DNA of 64,000 nucleotides, from contig JAILJX010000004.1 of assembly GCA_024694365.1 (NCBI GenBank), positions 34,316 through 98,315 on the forward strand, given 5' to 3'. Source of the stretch: Kiritimatiellia bacterium. Lineage in GTDB: Bacteria > Verrucomicrobiota > Kiritimatiellia > RFP12 > UBA1067. Below are positions 20,901 to 28,927 of this stretch, piece by piece. The notes beneath the pieces were generated by a model. The model saw nothing but the letters and a program-made list of their open reading frames with translations. It ran no database searches and was not told where the DNA came from. Within the stretch, counting starts at the first letter, position 1. Each line of letters starts with the position of its first letter. The translations under genes and the position numbers were made by a program.

Positions 20901-23150
20901 GGCCGCTGAAAGTTCGCCATAATCGGTCGTATCCTCCACTTTGGACCACACGGCATAGAGAACGGTCCAATCCGCCGCTCCAATGCCGGACACCTCCGCA
21001 CCGTCGATAAACGCCGCCTCTTCCGCGCTCGAATCGGCGGCCCATCCTTTGAATTCCCATCCAGTACGCGAAAACGCGCATGTCGAGAGCTTCGCGGCGA
21101 CCCCGTTGGTGACCGTCTGCATCGACATCGTCCCCAATCCGCCATTGGCGCAGAAGTAGATATCGCACGTCTCGGGCTCCTCGACCGGCGGATTCGCCTT
21201 CCACACCGCATACAAAACGACATAGTCTGCGGCCGTCAGATTTTCGACATCCGCACCGTCGGAGAATTCCGGTTCCGCCGCATCAGGATTGCGCGCCCAT
21301 CCACTGAACGAATATCTGTCGCGCACGAGCATCCCCGTCGCCGACGGAAGACGCACCGTCTCGCCGTAAGCGGTGCGCGCCGGCTCCACCCATCCGGCGC
21401 CGCCATTCGAGTCAAACAGTATTTCATATGCGACAGGCACCCATGTCGCAAAAAGCTTCACAGTCGTTCCGCTCGCTACCAACCCCTGCGTCCGCGCCCC
21501 GTCGGCATACGATGCTGCAGATGAGGCATTCGTCGCCCAACCGGCAAAAAGATATCCGGTTCGCGTAAAACCATTGGCCGGAAGATACAGCACATCACTT
21601 GCATTCGCCGCTACAGCCTGCATGTATCCCGAACCGCCGTTCGAGTCGAATTCAAGAATGCCGCGCTCGTCTATTGCGCTCCATACAGCATAAAGAGCGC
21701 GCCATCCCATAGGCGCGGGATCGACCACCGTCTGCCCGTCCGCATAGACGATCCCGCCGGACCCGGCATAAGGATCATCCGACCATCCAAGAAACGTCCG
21801 AGACACCATGTTGGTCTCATACGCAACCGACATGGCGCCGTCCGCAAAGTTCGTCACGGCCGTCACCGACAGCACCACGTCATATCTGAACGTGTTGGTT
21901 CGAAGTGCAGACGGCTCGCCGTCTTTGAATATCTGCGGATCCATGGCCCCCTCTGCCCCATTCGGCAGGAAATACACCGTGCCGGACGCAGGCGCGGGAT
22001 CCGGAATGTCAGGCGAATCGAATCTGTTCGTCGTTACATCCGTTGCAAGACCGAACCTTGCACGATATATTGCGTTGGAAACCGCCGCCACCTCCCTCAT
22101 CTCCTCCTTTGAGCCGTCGCTCCAGCCCAAAAACACGCAACCTTCCGCAGCGGATGCCGCAAACGGCAGCGTATCGCCATATTCGGCAGAAACCGTTCCA
22201 GACGGAGAAACCTCACCGAAAACGGGATTTGCGCTTTCGACTGTCAAACCATACGTCTGCGGAATCCAATACGCATAAAGCGTCGGAGGCGGACTGTCCG
22301 GCACGACATCCCCGTCGCAGACTTCGACCCCGCCTGATATCGACGTGTACCATCCGCCGAAATCGTAGTGCTCTCGTTCCGGAACAGGCAACTCGTATAT
22401 ATCGCCGGTTCTTACAGTCACGGACTCCGAGGAAGCACTTCCGCCGTTCGCATCGAGCAATACGGTGGCGGATCCTTTCCCCCATACCGCGTAAAGGACG
22501 ACACCGTCCAAAGTCGCTGCAAGATCATGCCCTGTAACCTTGTCTCCCGCAAGAAATGACGGCGCGGCCGCAGATGCGTCCGTCGACCATCCGAGGAAGT
22601 CCCGTCCCGCCCGCGACCAGTCCTTCGACGCCAACGTCACTTCGTCTGGATAGAGGAACGATCCATCCGACAGCCTTTCACCCGATCCGTCATTCTTGTC
22701 ATAGGACAGGTTGTATCTAAGCCACGAAAAGCATGGTGCAAGAACCATATACGTATCGAACCCGGAGAGGCCTCCATTCTGCGGTATGGACACGGAGCTT
22801 CCGCTCCATTCCCCATAAATCTTCGATTCCGAAACAAGATTCTGCACTATCCACGCCGTGCTCGTCGTACGCGCCCGCGCCAATATCCACTTCTCAAGCA
22901 CATATCCTTCCGGAACTCTGATGTTCGCATACTCCAGATCGTTCGTAGCGGTGTCCTCGCGCCCATACACGCCCATGGGCGAGACAACCTGCTTGTTTTC
23001 ATCGGAAATGACGCATAGAGCGCCGTTTGTATAGCAACACTGAAGAATCCCTTCACTCGTTTTCTGCCCCGTATAGACATAAGACGTCACTGCCGCGCAC
23101 AACATCGCCGGCAATGCGGACAAAAACTGAAAAAGAAGGCATTTCTTCAT
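17907..23150 (-). CDS. Large secreted InlB-repeat and MBG-like module protein (1747 aa)
   Basis: Signal peptide MKKCLLFQFLSALPAMLCAA. After an N-terminal domain of about 130 residues come about six Listeria-Bacteroides (InlB B-type) repeats of 70-80 residues, recognised by blocks such as FDSNGGSG, GYLFAGWATNA and LYAVW, with one divergent copy. A linker follows, then three copies of a module with YDG..GVVAVAGC..G.Y.A...L.DG..W (MBG-like). An (EP)8-type spacer leads to two Ig-like/cadherin-like domains and a basic, Gly/Lys-rich C-terminal region. Such repeats are known from surface adhesins and bacterial glycoproteins. No LPXTG, lipobox or barrel is visible, so the anchoring is unknown. GAGGTG overlaps the rho stop codon and is 6 nt from the ATG. 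It sits between rho and uvrA with gaps of 8 and 4 bp. Confidence 0.88.
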   Translation of the reverse strand: MKKCLLFQFLSALPAMLCAAVTSYVYTGQKTSEGILQCCYTNGALCVISDENKQVVSPMGVYGREDTATNDLEYANIRVPEGYVLEKWILARARTTSTAWIVQNLVSESKIYGEWSGSSVSIPQNGGLSGFDTYMVLAPCFSWLRYNLSYDKNDGSGERLSDGSFLYPDEVTLASKDWSRAGRDFLGWSTDASAAAPSFLAGDKVTGHDLAATLDGVVLYAVWGKGSATVLLDANGGSASSESVTVRTGDIYELPVPEREHYDFGGWYTSISGGVEVCDGDVVPDSPPPTLYAYWIPQTYGLTVESANPVFGEVSPSGTVSAEYGDTLPFAASAAEGCVFLGWSDGSKEEMREVAAVSNAIYRARFGLATDVTTNRFDSPDIPDPAPASGTVYFLPNGAEGAMDPQIFKDGEPSALRTNTFRYDVVLSVTAVTNFADGAMSVAYETNMVSRTFLGWSDDPYAGSGGIVYADGQTVVDPAPMGWRALYAVWSAIDERGILEFDSNGGSGYMQAVAANASDVLYLPANGFTRTGYLFAGWATNASSAASYADGARTQGLVASGTTVKLFATWVPVAYEILFDSNGGAGWVEPARTAYGETVRLPSATGMLVRDRYSFSGWARNPDAAEPEFSDGADVENLTAADYVVLYAVWKANPPVEEPETCDIYFCANGGLGTMSMQTVTNGVAAKLSTCAFSRTGWEFKGWAADSSAEEAAFIDGAEVSGIGAADWTVLYAVWSKVEDTTDYGELSAAVGANFELISTNCWTVETGTNLSAPECLQMPGINALVSYDMPSVLGKTAVLAGKVEGPGTLSFSWLAGKNAAVEPAAEDTVCAFTTSDSPDVAVERLLYSTNVVAVTEYTNSLGKVYLTETNTTAGVITEWSTVSHDVLSVGETTFYWVGLKNAYVWLDDVTWTPAAPDAASEPALYAVRDCRYDGNMHTGVVAIAGCKVVSGAAAVESGEHVATLALLDGFEWPDGAEDATREVKWSVVPDETETGTMYALYAVRSPVFDGSEKEGVVAVSGCRVISGGVATEPGTYTAVLKLAEGFAWRSGDSTETAREIRWTVAESCSGSGGGTSQIDGKPAANPAYWHVFDNQVYDGTAKTGVVAVAGCMVTGGVATGAGDYEAVATLLDGAVWADGYEGASRKIEWSVDKAVYDLSGVWFSGAVFIEDGTPKSIYVGGVLPDGVAVTYDGNGCAEPGVHAVTAIFSGDVENYEELTDALTADMTIVSAFGPDGDAEPILDETAVGATSFFDVKVDCDGDAHGPSANAISAVFASLSANGGGVVFSEDGGLTWISTPPSYVDAGEYEILYKAMLYDGREFVHALLVTIVATEPEPEPEPEPEPEPEPVIDFTDAVLGVKFTATLSSLGADVSASARIKAYGLAKGLRVKKVNGVWTVAGTPKETMDGISRRAWLVVKEGGEQSLVSLDLRVLNAEGEEPSDPVPFCSVSFDGDIADEDGVAILRQAIPCSFAIDLQDGEALKAKGLPGGLKLTATSGGYAIAGSPRKAGAFVAILTAKRNGATSVFTLPFLVKALPEWVVGKFAGGGEGGIVSLSVTKTGRITGKWQGGGKKCTLKAASFSGCTDGESPVFRAVLAAKPSGGAAEYWPLAVLEDGMGAIATNDVFSARRNVWKTEPWKTYVKSIAKVESPAYLPYGIAGDTVTLKVKSNGNVTAKGVLTSSGKRVTASCQTVLCPVSAPDASGSFYATVRIYFAPKTGKLPDGYSAEVVLRWTGAALEIVSVDE
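19096..19146. repeat. Glu-Pro codon repeat (EP spacer)
   Basis: A short DNA repeat alternating GGTTCCGGTTCGGGCTCG-type units encodes about eight Glu-Pro pairs on the minus strand. It forms a stiff, negatively charged spacer between the MBG-like modules and the C-terminal domains of the 1747-residue protein. Copy number could vary between strains. Confidence 0.75.
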
Positions 23151-23158
23151 TTTTCACC

Positions 23159-24715
23159 TCACAATTTGGACAAATCTAGCGCAAGCAGGAATTCGGGATT
23201 GGACTTCGTCTTGCGAATGGAATTGAGTACGCTTTTCATCGCCGACTCGGGGCCCGCCGGAGCGAGGATGCGCCTGAGGCCCCATGTCTTCTCGAGTTCG
23301 ACCGGATCGAGAAGGAGATCCTCCTTGCGCGTCCCGGATTTCTCAATGTCCATCGCCGGGAAAATGCGCTTGTCGGCAAGTCCGCGGTCAAGGACGATCT
23401 CCATGTTGCCCGTTCCCTTGAATTCTTCGAAAATGACTTCATCCATTCTCGATCCGGTGTCGACAAGGCCAGTGGCTATTATCGTAAGCGATCCTCCGCC
23501 TTCGATATTGCGGGCCGCACCAAAGAAGCGCTTCGGACGGTGCAGCGCAAGCGCGTCAACACCGCCGGTGAGAATCTTGCCCGAATGCGGCTGGACCGTA
23601 TTGTAGGCCCGCGCCATTCGGGTGATCGAATCAAGGAGGATTATCACATCACGACCGTTCTCGACCTGACGCTTTGACATCTCGATGACCATCTCGGCCA
23701 CGTTCACATGATGCTGAGGCTCTTCGTCGAACGTAGAGGAGAGGACCATCGCCTTCGTGTTGCGCTGCATGTCGGTAACTTCTTCGGGCCGCTCGTCTAT
23801 GAGCAGTATTATAAGCATCGCATCAGGGTGATTGGCCGTGATGGCGTTGGCCATCTTCTGCAGCAGTACGGTCTTTCCCACCCTGGGAGGCGCGATGATG
23901 AGACCTCTCTGACCGAAACCGATGGGTGTGAAAATGTCGATTATCCTCGTCGAGAACTCTGAAGGAGACGTTTCGAGAACGATTCGCCTTGTGGGGAATG
24001 TAGGAGTAAGATTTTCAAAATGCACGACACGCGCTGCGACCGACGGCTCTTTGCCATTGACGGTCTGCACATTCCCAAGGCAGAAGAACCTGTCCCGATC
24101 GCGCGGATCGCGAATCGGTCCCTCGATTATGTCGCCCGTCCTGAGAGCATGCCGCCTGATCTGCTGCTGCGTGACGAATACGTCCTCGGGGCATGCCAGG
24201 AAGTTGTTTTTCGCCGAGCGGAGAAAACCGTGGCCCTCGCGGACAATTTCAAGACATCCCGAAGCAAGTACGGCGCCTCCATCAGCCAAGTACGAGCGAA
24301 TCGCCGCAAAAATCAGCTCATGCTTTCTGTAGCTGCCAAGTTCCTCGGGGTCGGCCCCCGGCATCATGCTGTCGACAATCTGCGGTGCGGGCCACGTCTG
24401 TATGTCCTGCAGACGGTATTCGGGAAGATCGGGATTTCTGCGCGGGTTCTGCGCCTGATCGGCAGGCTGCACGGCAGGTTCGGTCGGCAACGGCGCGTTC
24501 AGAAGCGGATTCACGGACTCCGACCCATCCGAACCGCGAATCGGAGATGAGTTCGGCTTCGACGGACGCGACCCGCGGTTGAATTTGTGATATTGGCGCT
24601 TCATCCCCCCGCTCTGCTTTTGCGGGACACCGCCGCCGGCTGCCGCCGCAGGATTCTGAGCCGCAGGCGGCTGCGCTTTCATGCTCTGTGCGAAAACATC
24701 AAGTTCTTCTGCCAT
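23159..24715 (-). CDS. rho: Transcription termination factor Rho
   Basis: Hexameric RNA-dependent ATPase/helicase that ends transcription. At 518 residues it is about 100 longer than E. coli Rho because of an N-terminal Ala/Pro/Gln/Asn-rich extension (about residues 1-105). The cold-shock-like RNA-binding domain follows (LEIVREGHGFLRS), then the ATPase core: P-loop APPRVGKT (usually APPKAGKT), Walker B region LIILLIDERPEEVTDM, the Q/R-loop region and LVDTGSRMDEVIFEEFKGTGNMEIVLDR. Similar disordered extensions are known in Rho of several high-GC groups and can change RNA affinity. Translation starts 17 nt inside coaE, with GGAG 7 nt from the ATG. Confidence 0.97.
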   Translation of the reverse strand: MAEELDVFAQSMKAQPPAAQNPAAAAGGGVPQKQSGGMKRQYHKFNRGSRPSKPNSSPIRGSDGSESVNPLLNAPLPTEPAVQPADQAQNPRRNPDLPEYRLQDIQTWPAPQIVDSMMPGADPEELGSYRKHELIFAAIRSYLADGGAVLASGCLEIVREGHGFLRSAKNNFLACPEDVFVTQQQIRRHALRTGDIIEGPIRDPRDRDRFFCLGNVQTVNGKEPSVAARVVHFENLTPTFPTRRIVLETSPSEFSTRIIDIFTPIGFGQRGLIIAPPRVGKTVLLQKMANAITANHPDAMLIILLIDERPEEVTDMQRNTKAMVLSSTFDEEPQHHVNVAEMVIEMSKRQVENGRDVIILLDSITRMARAYNTVQPHSGKILTGGVDALALHRPKRFFGAARNIEGGGSLTIIATGLVDTGSRMDEVIFEEFKGTGNMEIVLDRGLADKRIFPAMDIEKSGTRKEDLLLDPVELEKTWGLRRILAPAGPESAMKSVLNSIRKTKSNPEFLLALDLSKL

Positions 24716-25238
24716 TTCTTATCTCCTTGAGCCAGTCGGCAAATGCCTGAGCCTTCATCCGAAGCTCTTCGGCCGTGCCGTCGTTTTGGATTATGTATTG
24801 GGATCTGGCGGCTTTTTCGCACACAGGCATCTGTGCAGCCAACCGCGCCTCGGCGTCTTCGCGCGAGTACCCTCTCGTCGCGACCATGCGGGCTATCTGG
24901 TTTTCCCTTTTGGAGGCGACGCAACATATTATATCATATTTCCCGTCCCAATGCACCTCGAACAGAAGAGGAATCACACTGAGTCGAATCGATCCCTCCG
25001 CGGCGCCATCCTCCCATGCCTCCAATCGACTGCGAACAAGCGGATGTATCCTCGCTTCGAGCGCTTTCCTTGCAGCCTTGTCGCCGAATATCACAGATGC
25101 GATCCGCCGACGCTCTTCGGCAGGAATCAGTTCATGCACGATGTCGTCCGCATCGAGCGTCTCTATGCCGAAGGAGTTGAGATAAGAAGACAGGAGGGAT
25201 TTGCCGCAGGCAATCCCCCCTGTTAGCGCTATCTTCAT
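24699..25238 (-). CDS. coaE: Dephospho-CoA kinase
   Basis: Catalyses the last step of coenzyme A synthesis, phosphorylation of the 3'-hydroxyl of dephospho-CoA. The 179-residue chain has P-loop TGGIACGKS at 6-14, the DADDIVHEL motif, the lid region with KRENQIARMVATRGYSREDAEARL, and a C-terminal helix. The end overlaps rho by 17 nt and the start is 8 nt after the secretin stop, so coaE and rho are probably read with the pilus cluster. Confidence 0.94.
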   Translation of the reverse strand: MKIALTGGIACGKSLLSSYLNSFGIETLDADDIVHELIPAEERRRIASVIFGDKAARKALEARIHPLVRSRLEAWEDGAAEGSIRLSVIPLLFEVHWDGKYDIICCVASKRENQIARMVATRGYSREDAEARLAAQMPVCEKAARSQYIIQNDGTAEELRMKAQAFADWLKEIRNGRRT

Positions 25239-25246
25239 GGCGCCTG

Positions 25247-28200
25247 TCAGGACTCGGAATCGGGGGCGGGCTTCACCTCACCCTCCTTGACGTCCGCATC
25301 GCGGGACTTGAGCTCGCGACCCTGCGTATCGACGAGACGCGTTGTCACGAAAATGAGCAGGTTGCGCTTGACCGTCTGTTCGGAGTGGCTGCGGAAAAGC
25401 CTGCCGATAAACGGAAGATCGCCAAGGAACGGAACCTTGTCATCCATCGCCTTGCGCTGCTCCGTTATCAACCCGCCCATGACGATGGTCGCACCCGGAT
25501 AGACCGAAAGCTTGGAATTCACGGAACGGACGTGGAAGAACGGCTGCTCCATCGGAGCGTCATAGTAGGTTATGTTCTCGGAAGAGTTCTGCGTGAGGCT
25601 GCTCAAAGCATCGGACGCCGCATTGACCGCCGTCTCCGCGAATGCGGCGCGGACAGTATCGGAAAGGCCTGTGCCGAGCGTGTTGAGAACCTCGGCAAGT
25701 CCGCCAAGAATGTCGCCGATGCCCTCGAAGCTTTCGAGCGAGCTGTTGCCGGTGAACGGAATGCGCATACCATAGTTCTTCCAGGTAGGCTCGTCCACAA
25801 CCTGGGTGTTGAGCTCAAGATCGATGAGGTTGCCGTCGTCGGTGAGCGTCGGAGTGACATCGAGAATCACGCCAACCTCACGCATTGTGAACGACTGAGG
25901 TTCCACAACCGCAAGAATCGCAGACTGGCTGCTCGAATTGTTTCCGCCGCCAGACTGGCTCGACTGGAGCTGGACATCGTAGTCGGTGGGATATATGTAC
26001 TCCGTCACGACCTTCATGACAGCCTCCTCACCAGATTTCGTGAGCACCTTCGGCGCGGAGAGAAGGTCCGTGTCGCTGCGCTGCGAGAGCATGTGAAGAA
26101 TCATGGAAAGATCCGCGCCGCCCAGGAATGCATTGAGCCTCATGAACTGGTCGTTGGTCGAATAGCCTTCTCCGGATATGTGATTGGAGAGAGTGGACAA
26201 GTACCGCTGGCCGGTCGTCATATCGGCCTGCCCGCCGATCGCGCTGATGCCGATATTGCGATGCGATCCCGTACCGCGCACCCAGCTTGCGCCCTGCGAA
26301 GAAGCATATGTTTTCGCAGCCGTCGTAGCCGCAACCGACGCCGATGTCGCCGTTACGCCGCCGACCGTCGTGCTGCCGCTGGTCGCGCCCGTTTCCGCCG
26401 CCGAAGACGAGGAGCCGGTCGACTTGTCAAAGACACCATTCCTGAGTCCAAGCGCACGGCTTACATGCGAACCGAGATTGAGCGAATAATCGCTGTTGAG
26501 AATCCATTCGAATCCCAGAGAGTTCAAGTCTTCCTGGCAAACCTCGACAAATCTCGTCTCGATCTCGATCAGCTTGGGATCGGCGTTCATTTCTGTGAGG
26601 GCCTGCTCAAGCTCGGCCAGGTTCTCGTATGTATTCCTGACGCGGAGCTTGCCGATCGTCTTGATGTACATGATAGACGATCCCTCGGGCCACTTTACGC
26701 CCAACAGCTCGAAGAAGGCCTTCCAATCCTTCTCCTGGCTTTCTTCGCCGTCGTCATTGGAGGATGCCGCGGCCCGGGCGCCGCCGAAACCGCTCGACTG
26801 CATCTCCTTCATCGTGTCGGAAGCCTCCGTCATACGGTCCATGAAGGAAGACAGCACGGGATAGCTGCGGGTAACCATTTCGTCGATGGACATGTTCTTG
26901 TGCATGACCATCACTATCTGCCCCTGCACCTTGAACTTGTAGTCGACCGATTCGCACACAAGCTTGAGGGCTTCGTAGAAAGAAATGTCGCTCGCGGTGA
27001 TCATGGGAATCACCGGCACTCCATCCTGGCCGCCGGCGTCTTCTTCAGCCTCCTCCATGAATCCGCCTTCTTCGTCGTCAGCGGGACGCGCCGCCGCCCG
27101 GAGCGTCTCGGGCGTCTTGAGGACAAAGTTGAATCCACGCTGCTCAAACGGAAGCTCGGGGCTGTCGAAGTCCTTTGATGCCGAGCGGAAATACTCGACC
27201 GCATCAATGATCGTCGCCGGGGGCTTGAACGATATCGCCGGAAGGCGCATATCCTTCATGCGCTTGATTATCGACTGCTCCTGCGCCCGCTCCGGATCTG
27301 TGGACGCCACGGGGTCGACGCGCGTACCGCCGTTCTTCACGTCTTCGACCTCTCTCGCGTTGATCGCATAGATCGGTCTCCAGGCCCTGTCCACATCGGC
27401 TATCATACCCTCGCGGGTGGAATCGAATTCACTCTGGAGAATCGTCTGACGCTTGCGCTGAATCTGACGCCGCAGACGGATGGCCTCCTGATTGTAGGGG
27501 TCTGTAACAAGCACGAGACCGCACTCGTCATCAGCCTTGTCAAGCTGGCGCTGTGAAAAATACTGTTGCGCCCGCTTGAGGTGCTGATTGTTCTTCATCC
27601 TCATCGACTTGTAATCGGGATCGTTGCGCACATGGCGAATCTCGGTGATGCCCGTCTTGTTGGCATCAGGATCGCCCTCCGCCTCCCACGTCGCTTTCTG
27701 GCGGCGGGCCTTGGGGTGGCGGTGTTCAATCGCCTTTTGTATAAGCTTGAGGGCCCGCTCGCGGCGTCCGAGAGCGTATTCCTGCATAGCCGCCTGATAG
27801 AGGCCGACGGCAATGCCATGCTCGAACTCAGTACGGAGCGCTTGCGTCTTTGGGCCAGCCTTGAGAAGCTTCAGTGCAAGCGCATAGTGGCGAGCGCTTT
27901 CAAGATATTCCTCCGACGCAAGGCAACGCAACGCCTCCGTGCGCTCACGCTCCGCCTGATCGTTCAGCGATTCTATCCTTATTCTCTCCGTCGCGCCGAT
28001 CGTATCGAGAAGGGCCGCCTCTTCCGACGTAAGCTTGGGGGACGTCCGCTTTGCCGCCGACGCCGGGCTCCCCGCAACGCCATCGGCAGCGGAAGCGTCC
28101 GCCGGCTCTGCACCATCGGGCGAAACTACGCCGTCGTCAGTCTCGGAGTCTTCCTCCGAGTCTTCGCCGGCATCGGCTTCAGGTGCATCATCGGACTCTC

Positions 28201-28867
28201 CCCGGGTCGGACCGCCGACATCAGGATTGCCTGCATCGTCTTCCCCTGCTTCAGGTTCAGGCGAGGTTGAGTCCAACTCTGCTATGAGGTTCAATGCATC
28301 GACTGCAGGTTCATCTTTGGCCGAATCGCCAAAATCGGGGATGCCCGCATCCTCGTCCTCGGTTTTACCCTCCACCGAGGCCGCAGGCTCTCCGTCTTCC
28401 TGATCGGCCTGCTCATCTTCAGCTGCATCCGCAGCATCACCGGAATCTGCGACGACGCCATCGGAACCATCGTCTGCGACAATCTCATCGGTATCGTCGT
28501 CCGCAGACGAGTCACTTATGCCAGGATCCGCAGAAACATCGGCCGCAGGCACCTCGTCTGCGCCCGAAGCATCTTCTTCTCCGCCATCAATCGCATCATC
28601 CGTCTCGCCAACGCCAGCAGGCTCCTCGTCCACATCTGGAATGCCTTCTTCCCCATCGCTGGACACGTCCTCGGCATCCGCCTCAGGTGCGTCTTCTCCG
28701 ATGGTATCGCCCAAACCATCGTCAAAATCGGGCAACTCTTCCAAAGAATCGCCGTTCATATCGCGCTCAAGATCGTCATAATCGTCCTGCTGCGCGATGA
28801 CATTGTGACCTATCGCGACGAATGCGGCCGTCGCGGTTATGGCAACCCAATTTCTCAAGTTCGTCAT
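25247..28867 (-). CDS. Secretin (PilQ/GspD-like, Amuc_1098-like) with large acidic N-terminal region
   Basis: 1206 residues; outer-membrane ring channel of a type IV pilus or type II-like system. The signal peptide ends near NVIAQ (about residue 25). Residues 27-270 are an extreme Asp/Glu/Ala/Ser low-complexity region. TPR-like helices (about 285-400) come next, then N-domains, and a secretin domain in the last 400 residues ending in the hallmark VPFLGDLPFIGRLFR and NLLIFVTTRLVD. The ATG at 28867 has GGGAG 11 nt upstream; a GTG three codons earlier is too close to it. The gene follows the Amuc_1099-like gene by 49 bp and has its own TATAAT promoter there. I recall the same order at the Akkermansia Amuc_1102-1098 cluster. 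No pilin, PilB, PilT or PilC lies in the window, so pilus versus secretion use is open. Confidence 0.9.
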   Translation of the reverse strand: MTNLRNWVAITATAAFVAIGHNVIAQQDDYDDLERDMNGDSLEELPDFDDGLGDTIGEDAPEADAEDVSSDGEEGIPDVDEEPAGVGETDDAIDGGEEDASGADEVPAADVSADPGISDSSADDDTDEIVADDGSDGVVADSGDAADAAEDEQADQEDGEPAASVEGKTEDEDAGIPDFGDSAKDEPAVDALNLIAELDSTSPEPEAGEDDAGNPDVGGPTRGESDDAPEADAGEDSEEDSETDDGVVSPDGAEPADASAADGVAGSPASAAKRTSPKLTSEEAALLDTIGATERIRIESLNDQAERERTEALRCLASEEYLESARHYALALKLLKAGPKTQALRTEFEHGIAVGLYQAAMQEYALGRRERALKLIQKAIEHRHPKARRQKATWEAEGDPDANKTGITEIRHVRNDPDYKSMRMKNNQHLKRAQQYFSQRQLDKADDECGLVLVTDPYNQEAIRLRRQIQRKRQTILQSEFDSTREGMIADVDRAWRPIYAINAREVEDVKNGGTRVDPVASTDPERAQEQSIIKRMKDMRLPAISFKPPATIIDAVEYFRSASKDFDSPELPFEQRGFNFVLKTPETLRAAARPADDEEGGFMEEAEEDAGGQDGVPVIPMITASDISFYEALKLVCESVDYKFKVQGQIVMVMHKNMSIDEMVTRSYPVLSSFMDRMTEASDTMKEMQSSGFGGARAAASSNDDGEESQEKDWKAFFELLGVKWPEGSSIMYIKTIGKLRVRNTYENLAELEQALTEMNADPKLIEIETRFVEVCQEDLNSLGFEWILNSDYSLNLGSHVSRALGLRNGVFDKSTGSSSSAAETGATSGSTTVGGVTATSASVAATTAAKTYASSQGASWVRGTGSHRNIGISAIGGQADMTTGQRYLSTLSNHISGEGYSTNDQFMRLNAFLGGADLSMILHMLSQRSDTDLLSAPKVLTKSGEEAVMKVVTEYIYPTDYDVQLQSSQSGGGNNSSSQSAILAVVEPQSFTMREVGVILDVTPTLTDDGNLIDLELNTQVVDEPTWKNYGMRIPFTGNSSLESFEGIGDILGGLAEVLNTLGTGLSDTVRAAFAETAVNAASDALSSLTQNSSENITYYDAPMEQPFFHVRSVNSKLSVYPGATIVMGGLITEQRKAMDDKVPFLGDLPFIGRLFRSHSEQTVKRNLLIFVTTRLVDTQGRELKSRDADVKEGEVKPAPDSES

Positions 28868-28898
28868 AAGATACACTGCTCCCTTGATTTTAAGTTGT

Positions 28899-28927
28899 AT
28901 TATAGACTATTTTCCGTCACTGTTCAA
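28899..28927 (-). promoter_or_regulatory. Internal promoter of the secretin-coaE-rho section
   Basis: On the minus strand TTGAAC (28927-28922) is followed after 17 bp by a perfect TATAAT (28904-28899). The -35 lies just inside the stop region of the upstream gene. This should give the secretin, and by read-through coaE, rho, the InlB-repeat protein and uvrA, a start independent of the upstream pilus genes. Confidence 0.75.

Noticed and set aside
28035..28800. Plus-strand frames opposite the acidic region of the secretin
   Set aside because: Pro/Arg/His- or Ser-rich shadows of Asp/Glu codons, with no initiation signals.
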